From Sipunculus nudus (Eukaryota; Annelida; Sipuncula; Golfingiida; Sipunculidae): a DNA stretch of 64,000 bases. The position numbers and the translations under genes are program-made. The DNA lies in contig CM049308.1 of NCBI GenBank assembly GCA_026874595.1, positions 37,785,027-37,849,026 of the forward strand. Direction: 5' to 3'. Below are positions 22,879-34,249 of this stretch, one piece after another; the first letter of the stretch is position 1; every line of letters starts with the position of its first letter. The notes beneath the pieces are model-generated. The model was not told the DNA's origin and did no database searches. It saw only the letters and a list, made by a program, of their open reading frames with translations.

Positions 22879-25629
22879 GAAACTTGAACCTGAACCAAAC
22901 AAAAATATAAAATACGACTTTGTTTAACAGCAAACCCAGTATAAACGGAGTAACTGACTTTGGTTTCAAAGAATTCTTCATATTCATCAATAATTTCATT
23001 AGTAAGAATATCTGTTTTTTTTTTTAATTATATATCATATTTATGGTGGATTCTGCACATGATATGGAAAAATGCTGCAAAAGCTTACCCGGATTTACCT
23101 TTAAGTCAAATGCCTTTTAGCAATCGGGTTGTTCTGAAACTTTGGAATTTGATTTAACTTTAAAGTACGGTGGCTGATTTAGGACTCAAAATATTATTAT
23201 CACGTGATTTCGAGATAAACTTTCACAGGAAAATAAAGTCCAAGGTGGAGCTGAACCAGCCTTTTGATGCTAAGCTTGAGATAAGTTTTAAAGGGGAATA
23301 CTTTAGGATAATTACTTTAGAATAATACGGTACATGTCTATATTTTATTCTCAAACCTTTTGCTTAATTCTGTACACAATTAAAAAGAAACTTCAACCAG
23401 GCGCGATCATAAGCGCAAAAAAAGGCGCGCACGCCACTATTATTTACTGTGTCTTAGATCGATCAACCACATTGTTATAAATAGCTGCGCTTACAGTTTG
23501 ATTTTAAAGGGGTTTCTTTGTTTTGTATTCAGTATCACAATCCCTTGAAATATACGTGTCACAGGAGCAAATTACCTTGTGGTCAGGTCATAATTGGTCC
23601 ACAGCCTGCCCCAGTAACCGTTCGCATTGCTTAGATATTTTCACCTCTAAGTTATTGGTTTCTGCCCCTGGGGAGACTCAAGGACGAAGATCTTAGTGTA
23701 ATGGAAAGAGGCCAACCAAAGGTGGCACACGGGTAAACCTACGGGAAATTATATTGACTTGTGGGAAATCAGCCAGGCCTTCCGCGTAAATGCTGACCTA
23801 AAAGTGGGATAAGCTAAAGATTTGTGGGCCCAGGCACGGTTTGTTATTTAAGCCACCGTCTTTTAGCTACATCGATCATATTTTAAATTCAGAGTTGACA
23901 ATCTTACTTTATTGAACGCCACGGTCACCTTTGGAGCACTCTGCTTGTAAAACAGTTAAGGACATTTGAAGTTTTGAAAGAAAAGAACTGAATAAATGCG
24001 GCACAGCGGTTTGAAAGTTAAAAGCTGAACTGAGAAAAGTTAAGGCGCTTTAAGCTGTCAGAGTAAAGGTGACAAGAAACGAAATGGAACGTGTTCTTTT
24101 GACGTCTGACAACGTGACGTAGCTGAATCGATAGACCTCTTTGACTAAAATGGAAAAAGCAATGCTTCCACAATATCCTACTTTTACAAGTCAATCGATG
24201 TGATATTCTGACTTCTAATTCTATTAGTGATTTTACACCACTCTTTTGTGTGCCTTTTTTTTATTTTGCATTTCTGATTTACTTTCTCTTCACAAAAGAG
24301 AAGCGTTGTTTAGCGCCATTCTTACTACTTACCTGTATGCAGCTGGCTGCGAAAGGAAAACCGAGAAGAATAATGTCATCTGAAACTACGATGCATGCAT
24401 TTGGTTAGCATTTCCCATACATTCAGACTCGTATATATTATTCGACTGGCCAAGACCCTAAAAAAACTTCCGATGGCATATTTTCATGGCTGGCAACCGC
24501 GCAAGAAAGTGTGACCATGGTCCAAAGTTTCAGAATCATCCGGTTTTCCAAGGAGGCGTTTCACCTTCAATTTTATTTTTACCTATATTTACAAAAAAAC
24601 GCAATTTTAACAATAAAGATTTGGTTTTATTGAGATATGCTGATTTTTACTCATTAAATGTATGATAAATAAGAAGGATATTGTGAAAATAAATGTCAGT
24701 TATTCCTTGAAATTTTGGTTTATGTTAAACACTAGGACGCATTTCAGTAACATAGAGTGTTAGGTCCAGTCATGTGTAAAATGGCACGCATGGGTTTTTG
24801 AATGCTTCTAAATGGCTTTGTCAACTATATTTTTCATTTTATTATTTACATACAAGGTCAAGGGTGAACAAAATCATAAAAAAATATAACTGGGTTCTCT
24901 CGTATTATATTCACTCAGTCTCTTTATTAAACTTTTTGATTGATAAAGACTGAGCAGGAAATATGACGTAGCTGTTTGAGAAAGTAAAGCAGGAGTTTAA
25001 ATTCTTTCTCTCACGAGGATACTATTTTATCAGAGGGTTTTGCTTTGTATAATTCATGTCCTGGATACATTGATTCATAATATTGCTTTATAGCAAGTAA
25101 TCTCTTCATTCTGGCGTGGCTATTTTTGCCAGTGCAACTAAATTATTATATATAAATAACTTTCAAAGTTACTCGGAAACAGTACTTTCATATATATCAG
25201 AGAACTAAATAGCTCCACTTAGGAGGTCGATTTTGTGATAAGTATGATAAGCTCATATTCCTATTTCGTATTTGTCAATGACACAGCCGTAAGGTCACCC
25301 GGCCAATAGTCTTTAAAGGACATACTTTTTATGGAGATTTGTGAATTTTATGCTTCATGGGACCTTCTTTACATCGATCTGTTTTAAAAAAACGGTGTTG
25401 GATGGAGTCTTTTACCAAAATACGTATTATGTTTTTCATGGAAAAACCTCCAAATCAACGTATGTTACCTTTGTCTTTTTGTTTGTAAAATTACGAGACC
25501 ATTTTACTGTATTCTCAAATATAATATTATTACAATTACTGAACTGTTTAACTCATATTATTTGCTTTGGTTTCCTTTTAAATAATTGCATAAACTCCCA
25601 GTTTGTTCATTGAACGGTAATTTTAGCCG
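22879..25629. other. Unassigned stretch
   Basis: No gene or repeat recognised. Open frames are short, AT-driven and start at non-ATG codons. Confidence 0.4.
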
Positions 25630-25805
25630 CTAGGAGGGTATGCATTCATGAATGGAATCTCATGAAATGATATTTCGGGAATGGATAAGAGTTTTGTGAG
25701 GATCCGGTGCCTGAGCCGGATTCAGGAACGTAATCAAGAAATACTCCCAAATGTACTGTCACTTATGCGCGAATGAACCTGGGAATATCCTAATATGTGA
25801 ATGCA
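25630..25805 (+). repeat. Dispersed repeat family X, copy 1 (internally shortened)
   Basis: It shares 'aggagggtatgc', 'ggaatctca(t/a)gaaat', 'atttcgggaatgg', 'gatccggtgcctga' and 'tcaggaacg', then 'gtactgtcacttatgc' and 'atgaacctggga', with copies at 30.65, 43.7 and 45.7 kb. The gtgtgt-rich part present in other copies is missing here. Non-coding. Confidence 0.75.
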
Positions 25806-26058
25806 AACACCTTTAAGGACCTCCTATTAAGATTCTCTAAAAACTTGTGAATTGTTAAAAAGATTTTGTGAGCACTGTCACCTTAATATAAACGTCAATC
25901 ACTAAAAAAAAACATATGACCAGTGTACGAGATTTCAAAGAAATATTTTCAGGAAAGGATAAAAAGACATTTTTTACTGCATTTTGGTCATTTCTATTTG
26001 GCACTTTTGTCATACTTTGGAAAAGCCAGTCACAGGGGCCGCCCAGTCTCTGTTCTAG

Positions 26059-26458
26059 ATGAAATGCTTCGACCACATAACAGATCAACATGCGAACCAG
26101 TAGCTGAACCAGGCGGCTTTTGTATCCCGGCACTTGGTGCGGATGATGTCATGCTCCTTTCAGGACACTTAGCTACGTATTTCTCCCACAAAAGGAGACA
26201 AAATTCTTCACTCTGTCACGGTGCTGACCGCGGAGAACTGGGGAACCTCAAGAAGAGTCAGAGCTCCTTTCATCGGCGTCTCACATCTGGAGAAAGGCTG
26301 CCAAGATGTCGTCCTCTGGAGCCTCATGTTGACAGCTGCAGATTCCTGATAGTTCCTCATCCTCTTCGTCAACTGTCAGCATCAAGTCCCTTCACGTCCA
26401 GCACAGACCTCATTTATCTAGTCCAGGAAGATTATCCTGTCAGCATTAACCTGGTCAG
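26059..26458 (+). CDS. Possible internal coding exon, product unknown
   Basis: A GC-richer 400-base block keeps one frame open. It is preceded by an acceptor-like 'tctctgttctag' and followed by 'ctggtcag|gtagat', a reasonable donor that lies just before the in-frame stop. The predicted segment starts near EMLRPHNRSTCEPVAEP and ends near YLVQEDYPVSINLV. It has mixed composition and many S, R, P and H, with no domain, signal peptide or membrane segment that I recognise. The frame actually opens further upstream, at a GTG, in less coding-like sequence. No matching neighbour exon was found. A transposon-derived or chance frame remains possible. Confidence 0.28.
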
Positions 26459-26990
26459 GTAGATAAACGCCTGACAGAATAACAAGAAAGGAAGGTTGTT
26501 TATAGGCTAAGCTCTCGTCGCTTAACTATTAAGGAAAATTTTTGTTAATGTAAGTCATGGTATTTCACATATCCACAGCTTTACTGAAATAGCCTTCTCC
26601 CTGTGTTCCTATCACTAGTTTTCCGTAGATGTAATGTAAAATAATATTTGAATAATAAAAAAGCCATAACACAACTGGTCCGTATGTAATCCCGATCATA
26701 ATATACCGGTTTACGTTAGTCTTGAAGGAGTACGCTTTGCGTCCGCAATGTAGTTTGCTTTACAAATGTCAAAATCGGATTCATATATACAACGTCTTTT
26801 TTCTGACCACAATGAAAAAACAGAGCGGAGCACAATCTTGCGCCATGCATCCTGGGTCAACATTAAATTAGCAGCTTCCATCGTAGAACGCATACACCAC
26901 TATTTTCAAGTTTTTGCGTCTTTTCTTGCTGTGTTTCTATGTAACATTATGATATCATATTAATATTTTGTGAGCAGGGAAGATGTTATT
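26459..26990. other. Unassigned stretch
   Basis: No feature recognised. Confidence 0.4.
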
Positions 26991-27012
26991 GGGGGGGGGG
27001 GGGGGGGGGGGG
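26991..27012 (+). repeat. Poly-G tract, 22 bases
   Basis: Uninterrupted G run, able to form G-quadruplexes. Its length may also be unreliable in the assembly. Confidence 0.9.
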
Positions 27013-27400
27013 TAGAATATCACCCGTCACACGAGAAGCTTGTTTGCTTGTATGCTCTAGGAACTACTGTAGACCACCTTCCAAGTTTACTTCAGCTGAT
27101 CCGATTTAGAATCTTCATTACTTTCCGATTGAAAGTCTTTTCCCATTGACTAATCCGATCTCAATGGCGTATGTCATGTGCCTGTTTTAGGTAGCATATT
27201 TCTGGCATTGACTAGTTAAAAATAGTCGATACGCCATTTGTCCTCATTAATCAAGTGCTCATAATTCTCCGAGGTTAGATCTCGAATCTGTTCGTATTTG
27301 CAAATCGAGAATCGGTCAGACCTAGTGTCTATTCACGATCTATTCATCTACAACTTATGCAGCAGTTTTTCTCTTTGAAAGCTTGTCAGTAAGAACCTTT

Positions 27401-27845
27401 CACACATTCACGGATAGCACGGATCATTTTGATCCGTGGTGTTCCGAGGACAGAGGCGCGATTTCGTTTATGGGGCTTTCACACATCACACTTTTTTTTT
27501 CTTTCACACATTTTTTTAAACATCACGGATCATCCCGGAGCATGGTTTGAAGATGCCGGTCTCAATACGGAGTACCAGGTGGCTACACGGAGACTCCCGG
27601 GTGTATACGGTGTCTACACGGAGGTGCAGGTGCCAACAAGGATTGATACTGACAATTTTAATCCGTGTACTCCGGGGCGAAAAATTGCGCATGTTTAATT
27701 TTTTCTCCCAATATGCCGATGCACCAAGAATCACCCCTGATGCCTACACGGTGATGCCGGAGTTAACACAGATGATGCCGGAGTTAACACGGATGATCCC
27801 GGAACCATGATCCAGGATAATCCGTGATGCTATCCGTGAATGTGT
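27401..27845. mobile_element. Inverted-repeat element with 19-bp perfect ends
   Basis: CACACATTCACGGATAGCA at 27,401-27,419 is exactly mirrored at 27,827-27,845. The interior is richer in G and C than the surroundings and repeats 'acggat', 'cacgga' and 'gatgccgg(a/t)'. It includes two direct copies of 'gatgccggagttaacac' near 27,750. A further internal 'cacggatcatcccgg' recalls the terminal repeat. No clear target duplication and no transposase. It is a non-autonomous DNA element. Confidence 0.75.
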
Positions 27846-28630
27846 GGGGGCTATACGTTGTCAATCACAATAACATCTGTATCTGCGATCTTCAAAAGAG
27901 TTCTTGCTATCAGATATTGGTACTTAGATTTATCTTTGTAAGATTATTGAAGTTTAGGTGCAGAACTTACCTTATTTAAGTCATTTTATCTCCACCTATT
28001 GACAATGTTGACTTGAAGACCATTGCGTTAAACTGCGGCTGCTACCTCATACGAATACGACATTGTTCGTTATTTGATGAAAAAGGGCCACGTGTGAATC
28101 TGTTTAAGATGTCTTCAAAGGCTGATTAATTATCTTCCAGCAGAATAATGCCACGCGGGTCCGTATCAAAATCTAACCCTCCGTAAATTGTTTGATTTTA
28201 TTTTCGTTAATTTGAAACGCGCATCCACTTCCTTATTGAACATTTTTTTATCAAAAATCTAGATTCTTTCAAAGCGTTTCACATCCTTTGCCTGGCCAAG
28301 GCTTTTGTGACATGCAGTCTGCCAGAAAATAATTTATTCAATATTTGTCACTGATCCGTTGATATCTTGGGACAATTAAGCCTGACGGAGTTTTAATACC
28401 CAATAGTCCTCAATCCGGTTGGCTTTGTGAGCGAGGTTTACGCACGGAGTATGACTTGTTTACTAGATCAGTTAACGACTCCTGCCAACGGAGACACTTC
28501 CGTTATTGTGAGGAGCTAATCCTGCCCAACGGGACAGACAGTGTTTTCACTGGAAAAGGAATAACCGGTTTTATCAGTCGAGAGGAACACAGGGATCAAC
28601 AAGTTATATGATATCATGCAAGTATCTGGG
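27846..28630. other. Unassigned stretch
   Basis: No feature recognised. Confidence 0.4.
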
Positions 28631-28636
28631 AGCAGG

Positions 28637-28800
28637 ACGCAGCCTGGTGGTTAGGGCGTTAGGCCTCAAAGCTGAAGGTCGCCGGTCAGAATCCCGTCAG
28701 AATAAAAAATAAAATCTGGATAGAACTTCGCAGATTCGCTCCAATGTCTTACCGACCAGCTATAACCTCTGGATTACTCATATCAACGAGATTATAAAAC
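28637..28800 (+). mobile_element. tRNA-derived SINE (or tRNA pseudogene head)
   Basis: 'cctggtggttagggcgttag' at 28,643-28,662 looks like the box-A side of a tRNA-like RNA polymerase III promoter. 'gaaggtcgccggtcagaatcccgt' follows at the right distance, a box B with the usual ggttcgaatcc changed at two or three positions. This head-plus-spacing is the hallmark of tRNA-derived SINEs. The body and 3' end are uncertain; an A-rich 'aataaaaaataaaatc' follows the head. No intact cloverleaf, so it is not a working tRNA gene. Confidence 0.65.
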
Positions 28801-28939
28801 CCGGAAATCAGAAGACTAAATAATATGACATTCTTGTCGTATGGTTATACCATCATTCATATTTACTAGAAAATACCACCAAAGGACCAATCCTTTTAGA
28901 AACACAAAAAGGCTTTCTCTCTTATTTTCTTTCTTTTTT

Positions 28940-28977
28940 GTCTCTGTCTCTCTGTCTCTCTCTCTCTCTCTCTGTCG

Positions 28978-29032
<55 letters not shown>
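28940..29032. repeat. (CT)n microsatellite, interrupted
   Basis: A long TC run with a few tg and gt interruptions. The RE/LS-rich frames across it are artefacts of the repeat. Confidence 0.95.
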
Positions 29033-29035
<3 letters not shown>

Positions 29036-29039
29036 TATA

Positions 29040-30320
29040 AAACAAGATGTATGCAATCGTCCAGCGATCACTAGAAGCGCATCCTCGGGCCAATAAATGA
29101 TCGATAATTGGGGATCGGATATTGAGCGTACGACCTTAAATAAGGTCAAGATCAAAAGTAAATATCAGGCTGAAAATGTTAAATCTTTAGAACTAATATT
29201 GTGCCAAAAGTTTGGTAGTAGAAAATTAGCTATATTGGAGATCTAAAGAATATGGCAGAAGATAGGGAAAAAAAATAAAAATGATGAATTGCAATCGGCT
29301 CAAATCAAAATATGAATATAGTAACAAATTTATAAACCATATAAGCCTAAAAGGAAGGCTTAATTAAGAAGCAAAGTCCAGGCATGTCCTAGGGAGTAAT
29401 TAAATGATGTGCGCAGTCTGTTCTTGTCCCACCTGGGTGAATTGAGAAATAAATGGATTTATTACTCAGGTTGGCTCTAGCCATTCTGCCAGATGGCGTT
29501 CAAAGCTCCCTATTGTTTGTTACTGATTTATCCACAGTATAATTAAAAATAATTGAATCAGTCAAATATTATTTAATCTTTGGCCAATCGAAGACATCGT
29601 GTCACAATGCGTGTTTAAGATTTTTCGGAGAGAGATCATCTTATCTTAACTGCATACAGAATTTTGCGTAAAAGAAAGACATAAACAGGCTACATTTATC
29701 CTTCTCCTGTCACCGTGTTTAAGTATAACTTCTCAGAGGAAAAGGTTTTACATCAGAATTTAGTTTCCAAATTGTTCAAAATATTCCTAAAAGTTAGGCT
29801 TTTATATATGTTATATAATCAAGTTGCAATAATGCTTTGTGTTCTGCACTAGCCCTTTTCTCCCCCTTCCCCCTCTCCTCTTCCTACGGTGAAGTACTGG
29901 CCTCGTGGGAAATCTTGAAAAACTGTCAATCGCCAATGAGGTTACTTGGCAGAAATGTGTAGACTGAACGATGTGTTCCTCCTAAGACAAACGGGATCAT
30001 ATCCAAGTGCCAGACACATTAATGCGACATTTACGTCTTGGCGTCTCTGTGTTTACACGTGGCTATGGGAGCTCCTTCCTTTGTCCTCGTGTCATAAACC
30101 AAACGGCAGTATGTGTTCTGCAAGTATTTCAAACTCATGAGACATTTGTACGTATGATACTGTTTGATTTTATATGAGTTAATTGTTGAGTTATGATAAT
30201 ATGCATTAATTTTGTTATTCAAATATCGAAAATTTAAAAAAAGGATCGAACACGAGTATACCAAGTAGCTGCCACGCTGATCTGTCGCGTCTCGTCTAGC
30301 ATATTATAATTATATACTGC
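29040..30320. other. Unassigned stretch
   Basis: No gene or repeat recognised. Confidence 0.4.
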
Positions 30321-30323
30321 TTA

Positions 30324-30631
30324 GGCCAAAAAAGTAAAAAAGGTATAGTTCTCAGGCACTTTTTTTTCAGAAATCACTGCGGGCGGGCGGTATATTATTT
30401 TTGACTTCTTTTAATGTTTCGATAAAAATGTCATATGATCAGGGAAAGGCATGGAAATAACAGGGTTTTTTTTTGTTTTACATTTAAAAACACTACATAA
30501 CAAAGGAAATGGTATCAAAATTGTATTAATTTATCTTCTTGAAAGATGAAATCAAAATAAAAATGTTTGATGCGGGGGGTTAAAATTGACGCGGGCGGTG
30601 CCTGAGAACCATATATTTTATTTTTTTGGCC
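30324..30631 (+). mobile_element. 308-bp PIF/Harbinger-like MITE, copy 1
   Basis: It begins GGCCAAAAAA and ends TTTTTTTGGCC. The inverted ends extend through 'gttctcaggcac' on the left and 'gtgcctgagaac' on the right. TTA stands on both sides (30,321-30,323 and 30,632-30,634), a 3-bp TWA-type duplication typical of PIF/Harbinger. The interior includes 'cgataaaaatgtcatatgat', which is identical in the inverted copy at 62,630-62,925. No coding capacity. Confidence 0.8.
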
Positions 30632-30651
30632 TTAGGTGTATTTCATCTTGC

Positions 30652-30960
30652 CTTTACCAGGAGGGTATGCGCTCATTCCCGTTCGTGTGTGTGTGTCTGT
30701 ATGTGTAGGTTTTGTGTGTATTTGATTGTTCACAACATGAACGGAATCTCAAGAAATCTGCAGGGCATTTCGGGAATGGGCCTAGGAAGAATCGATAAGT
30801 TTTTGGTGTTGATCCAGCACCTTTTCCAGATTTAAAATCATCAAAGAATCTTCACAGATGTACAGTGACTTATGCAAAAATGAACCCGGGAAAATGGGCC
30901 AAAAATGAGTGAATGCAGACAAGGTCCCGCCAATGTGCCGCGTAGTATGGGGCCTGGCCA
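30652..30960 (+). repeat. Dispersed repeat family X, copy 2 (longest)
   Basis: It starts 20 bases after the MITE with 'ccaggagggtatgcgctc' and a gtgtgtgt tract, then 'ggaatctcaagaaat', 'gggcatttcgggaatggg', 'gatccagcac', 'atcaaagaatcttcac' and 'tacagtgacttatgc'. It fades after 'gtgaatgcag'. The most complete uninterrupted copy in the window. The right boundary is uncertain. Confidence 0.75.
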
Positions 30961-31704
30961 TGTATAGGTCACTGTCGAGTGCCTCCCACCTCGGATGCAC
31001 GGCTTGTGCATACAAGTAATGTCAAAGTATAAACAACAGCATTAGGATTTCAATGTTAACATGTCGCTATTAGAAACGTGGGTGAGGGAGCATCCCACAA
31101 CAGGTACCCCAATAATCTGGGATGCAAATTTCTAGTTTCATTATAAATTACTGCTCAGTATCGTATTACCATGTGAGCAAAATTTTAACGTGTAATTGAT
31201 AAAAAGGCCAGACATATTATGCTAACTGCAAGGCATTTTGCCCGCTGTACTTAACACTTGGGATACGTACGTGTCAATTAAACTGTCTCAAGCTCCTATC
31301 ACACGATTGCCCCTCTCTGCGATTACTTATCTTTAATATATATTTTCGCAAGTGTTGACATGAGCGTACTAGTAGTTTGCGTTGTTAGAACCAAGAATGA
31401 AAAGCCTAGAAATCCTGACTATTTCAAATGCTCGGGAGTCGGCACGACTTTATACAAGGTTATACGGTTAATACGAGTTAGCCAAGCTTTCCCGAACTGT
31501 TTCATGAGTTCAATAAGAGTTATGCCCAGGGAGCTCGGGGCGCAAGTCTCTGCACCTAGCTGGTGTTTAACTGCGGACTACTCATCATAGACTCGGTTGC
31601 AGTCTTGAAACTTGTGCAACTAAAACTCAAATGGATACACAATTTCTTGCCGAAATCAAAGTAAAAGAAGGAGAGAACCATGAATTAGCACTCATACTAC
31701 ATTA
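30961..31704. other. Unassigned stretch
   Basis: No gene recognised. The ATG-started frame at 31,360 has no family features. Confidence 0.35.
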
Positions 31705-31738
31705 CTTTCCTATCATATTTCCGTGCCCTTATCAAACT
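31705..31738 (+). repeat. 34-bp exact direct repeat, copy 1
   Basis: Identical to 32,364-32,397, 659 bases downstream, and starting 'ctttcctatcatatttccg'. The second copy ends exactly where the LINE 3' end begins. Confidence 0.9.
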
Positions 31739-32363
31739 ACTACCTTTTGGTTTTGTGAGTAATACGTTAAAGGCAAACTAGATATGGCAATACCCTCCTC
31801 AACTAAAATGGCACAAGGTGAGCTCATACTTTGGCCATACTCCATTAACCCCTTTCGTCCAGATCCTCACCAAAATTTAATAGCGTCTTCCTTGGCTATT
31901 GCCCCCCCCCCCCTTCAATTTAAAAAAATAACTTTGTTGTTCTTTTTTAATATATTCTGGCAGACAAACAACGGAACAAACACTCCCCCCCCCAAGAAAC
32001 TAAACCGTAACAATGGATGAAATCATACTTCATGGCGGAGTTAATTAAATGCTAAACGCTGGAACACTGATATATAGCATATAACTCTCGATCCCGCCAA
32101 GTAGAGAGTATACGCATGAGGAGCCAAAAAAATAACATCTTGAAAATTACTCCGAAATATTTCCTTTTTACATCCGATAGGTATGGTAATATGAATTTAA
32201 ATCCTTCTCGGTAAAAAATAAAATCTTACTGTAAAATACGGATGAGCGCGCGGTCATCCCCAGAGCGTTACTCCAGCTTCTTCTTGCAAGATATCGTTCT
32301 AATGCATGGCCACCAAATGCTTACCTCTGATAGTGTCCCACCTCGAGACTATCCTCGCAGTAT

Positions 32364-32397
32364 CTTTCCTATCATATTTCCGTGCCCTTATCAAACT
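32364..32397 (+). repeat. 34-bp exact direct repeat, copy 2
   Basis: Second copy, ending next to the LINE 3' terminus. I saw no third copy at the LINE 5' side, so it does not behave as that LINE's target duplication. Confidence 0.9.
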
Positions 32398-32398
32398 C

Positions 32399-32624
32399 TG
32401 AAGAACAGAAGAACAAGTGTTTTATTCAAGAAAAAGGCCTCAGGCCCAAAGTTCCAACAAGAATAATACACCAATAGTACTCAAAGATATGAAGGAACGT
32501 CAAATAATTAAATAAGTAAAGAAATAAATAAATGATTTCAAAACATTTAAATAACAAGCTTCCTAAATATATCTTATGAAATAGTGAGCATATATATGAA
32601 TTTCTGTTTAACGGTACATGATTA
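32399..32624 (-). other. LINE 3' untranslated region and 3' terminus
   Basis: After the ORF2 stop (minus strand) comes an AT-rich tail with 'ctttgggcctgaggcc' and a polyadenylation-type AATAAA (plus-strand complement at 32,421-32,426). It finishes in short gttct/gaaca repeats at 32,399-32,415. Microsatellite-like 3' ends of this kind, in place of poly-A, are usual for CR1/L2-type LINEs. Confidence 0.7.
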
Positions 32625-32922
32625 TTATGATGTGGCATTATACCCCAAAAACATTGATCTTTTCTTGAAAGCATGAAAAATGTAGGCTGCTAATTGAACT
32701 ATCTGAAACATTTCATCCATATTTAGCAATTTTCTAAAATTATATTCATTAGGTTCATGGTATGTTATTGGCAAATATTTATTACGCAAATCCGTGTACA
32801 TAGGACATTCTAGCAAAAAATGTGCTTCATCTTCAATAATATTAAAACTTTTCTTAAAACAATATTCACAGATCCTCTCTTCTCTGTTGATACCCAATTG
32901 ACGGCCAACTTCTATAGCTAAT
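32625..32922 (-). pseudogene. LINE ORF2 C-terminal domain, separated by the insertion
   Basis: This is the end of ORF2. It reads AIEVGRQLGINREERICEYC..., then IIEDEAHFLLECPMY, a C-x2-C...H-x4-C arrangement found at the C-terminus of many CR1/L2-like and jockey-like ORF2 proteins and thought to bind nucleic acid. The frame runs straight into the insertion boundary at 32,922/32,923. It would continue in phase from SSHKL on the other side, at 34,250, once one copy of the 5-bp duplication is discounted. This half shows no further stop or frameshift up to its own terminator at 32,625. Confidence 0.88.
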
Positions 32923-34244
32923 TGTCAAGGTCAGTTTCCAATCTGACTCTGCCCAGACTCGTTCGGCATAGACAGAAGCATTTGCACAAAGAGATGAAAC
33001 AGCTCATTTAAACATCAACAAATTTTATTTACAATATATACAGAAAATAGATATTTGGATGGCTTATAAAGCGTCCATAAATCTTCTATGGCTCGTTCCC
33101 CAGCTCCAGTCTGAACCCTCACAACACACCAGGGTAGAATGGACCAGTTCAGTTCTATAGTTAAAATAAAAAGAATATTCGTAGGTCCTATTTATGTCTA
33201 TAGGATTTACTATTTATGTGGTCTTAACTGGGTAAGCAGACGTAATTCCACTTACATGAAATATCCCTTTATTTATAGGACGTTTACCCTTAGGAACATA
33301 TGGGCCATTTAATGATAGTTTTGGGCCATTGGGCCTAAAGTACTATTTAATACAGCATAGCGTGTCATACGACTAACGATAGATATGAAGAATAATTATA
33401 TCTCTGGATTATATCTGTAAAATAATACTAAGAGAAGACAGCAAATTGGTAGGCCTACAGTATATTCTTGACATTGTAAGAATTATACAGGCTACGGCAA
33501 ATTTCCACAGTAGGAATAGAACTTAGGCTCACCGTGTACGAAAACAATATGGGTTGGTGTTTATGACTCCTCAGACAGGTAAGTAACACAGGGTTGTCCC
33601 TCGACCTCTGGACTGGTGGCAGTAGTGTCGATACACCGGCAAGTCACATTGGAGTCTACCGCATCACGTCTCCATGGCTCTACTTCAGGCGACTCGTCCC
33701 CTACACCATGTCTCCGGGCCCGACAAATCACAACACAGACGTGAGTATGTATGCGGCTGATATAGGCAACAACAATGTTCATTCAGCAAAAAAAAATGAG
33801 TTGGCCTTCAATAACACGAGTCCACGGCTCGGGGGCCCCAATAACAAAAATTGTCCTATTTTGAAGCTTGCAGCTTCCTGCTTGGAGTCTTTCTGCCAAC
33901 TGAACTATTTGTTCAGAGCCTTTTCGTTCAGAATTCGCTACCGGGCGCTTATTGGCCAAAATTTACTGTAGCCTCTGTAAAATATCGGCATCGTTACCTA
34001 GAGACCATATGACGCTTCACAACCCCAACATTGCATGGTTCACTGGTTCCCTGAAATGTGTGTGCATTGGATTCAGACTGGACCGCTATTAACACCCCCG
34101 CGAGAACAATACACGGAAATCCCTGTTCACAGAGTGCAAATCGTTTTAAAGATCCCCAGGGTATAAACACAGAAGAACATGCCACAGAATTTGACATAGA
34201 GTGAAATTAATAATAATAAAGGATATCATGATAATTCTGTGACA
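32923..34244 (-). mobile_element. Solo-LTR-like insertion (1,322 bp) within LINE ORF2
   Basis: It begins TGTCA and ends TGACA, with CTAAT directly repeated outside both ends (32,918-32,922 and 34,245-34,249). The TG...CA form and 5-bp duplication fit an LTR left after recombination between two LTRs. Read on the minus strand it has TATAAATAAA (complement at 33,268-33,277) followed about 240 bases later by AATAAA (complement at 33,024-33,029), in the order expected for U3-R. No primer-binding site, gag or pol lies next to it. An alternative is a DNA transposon with 5-bp inverted ends. It is younger than the LINE because it splits it. Confidence 0.65.
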
Positions 34245-34249
34245 CTAAT

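Noticed and set aside
28637-28697. Functional tRNA gene
   Set aside because: Box B is degraded and no cloverleaf closes. A SINE head is the better reading.
28816-29155. Frames with RE or LS repeats
   Set aside because: (CT)n microsatellite artefact.
33594-33971. 125-codon plus frame
   Set aside because: It lies inside the LTR-like insertion, starts at a non-ATG codon and has no recognised motif.
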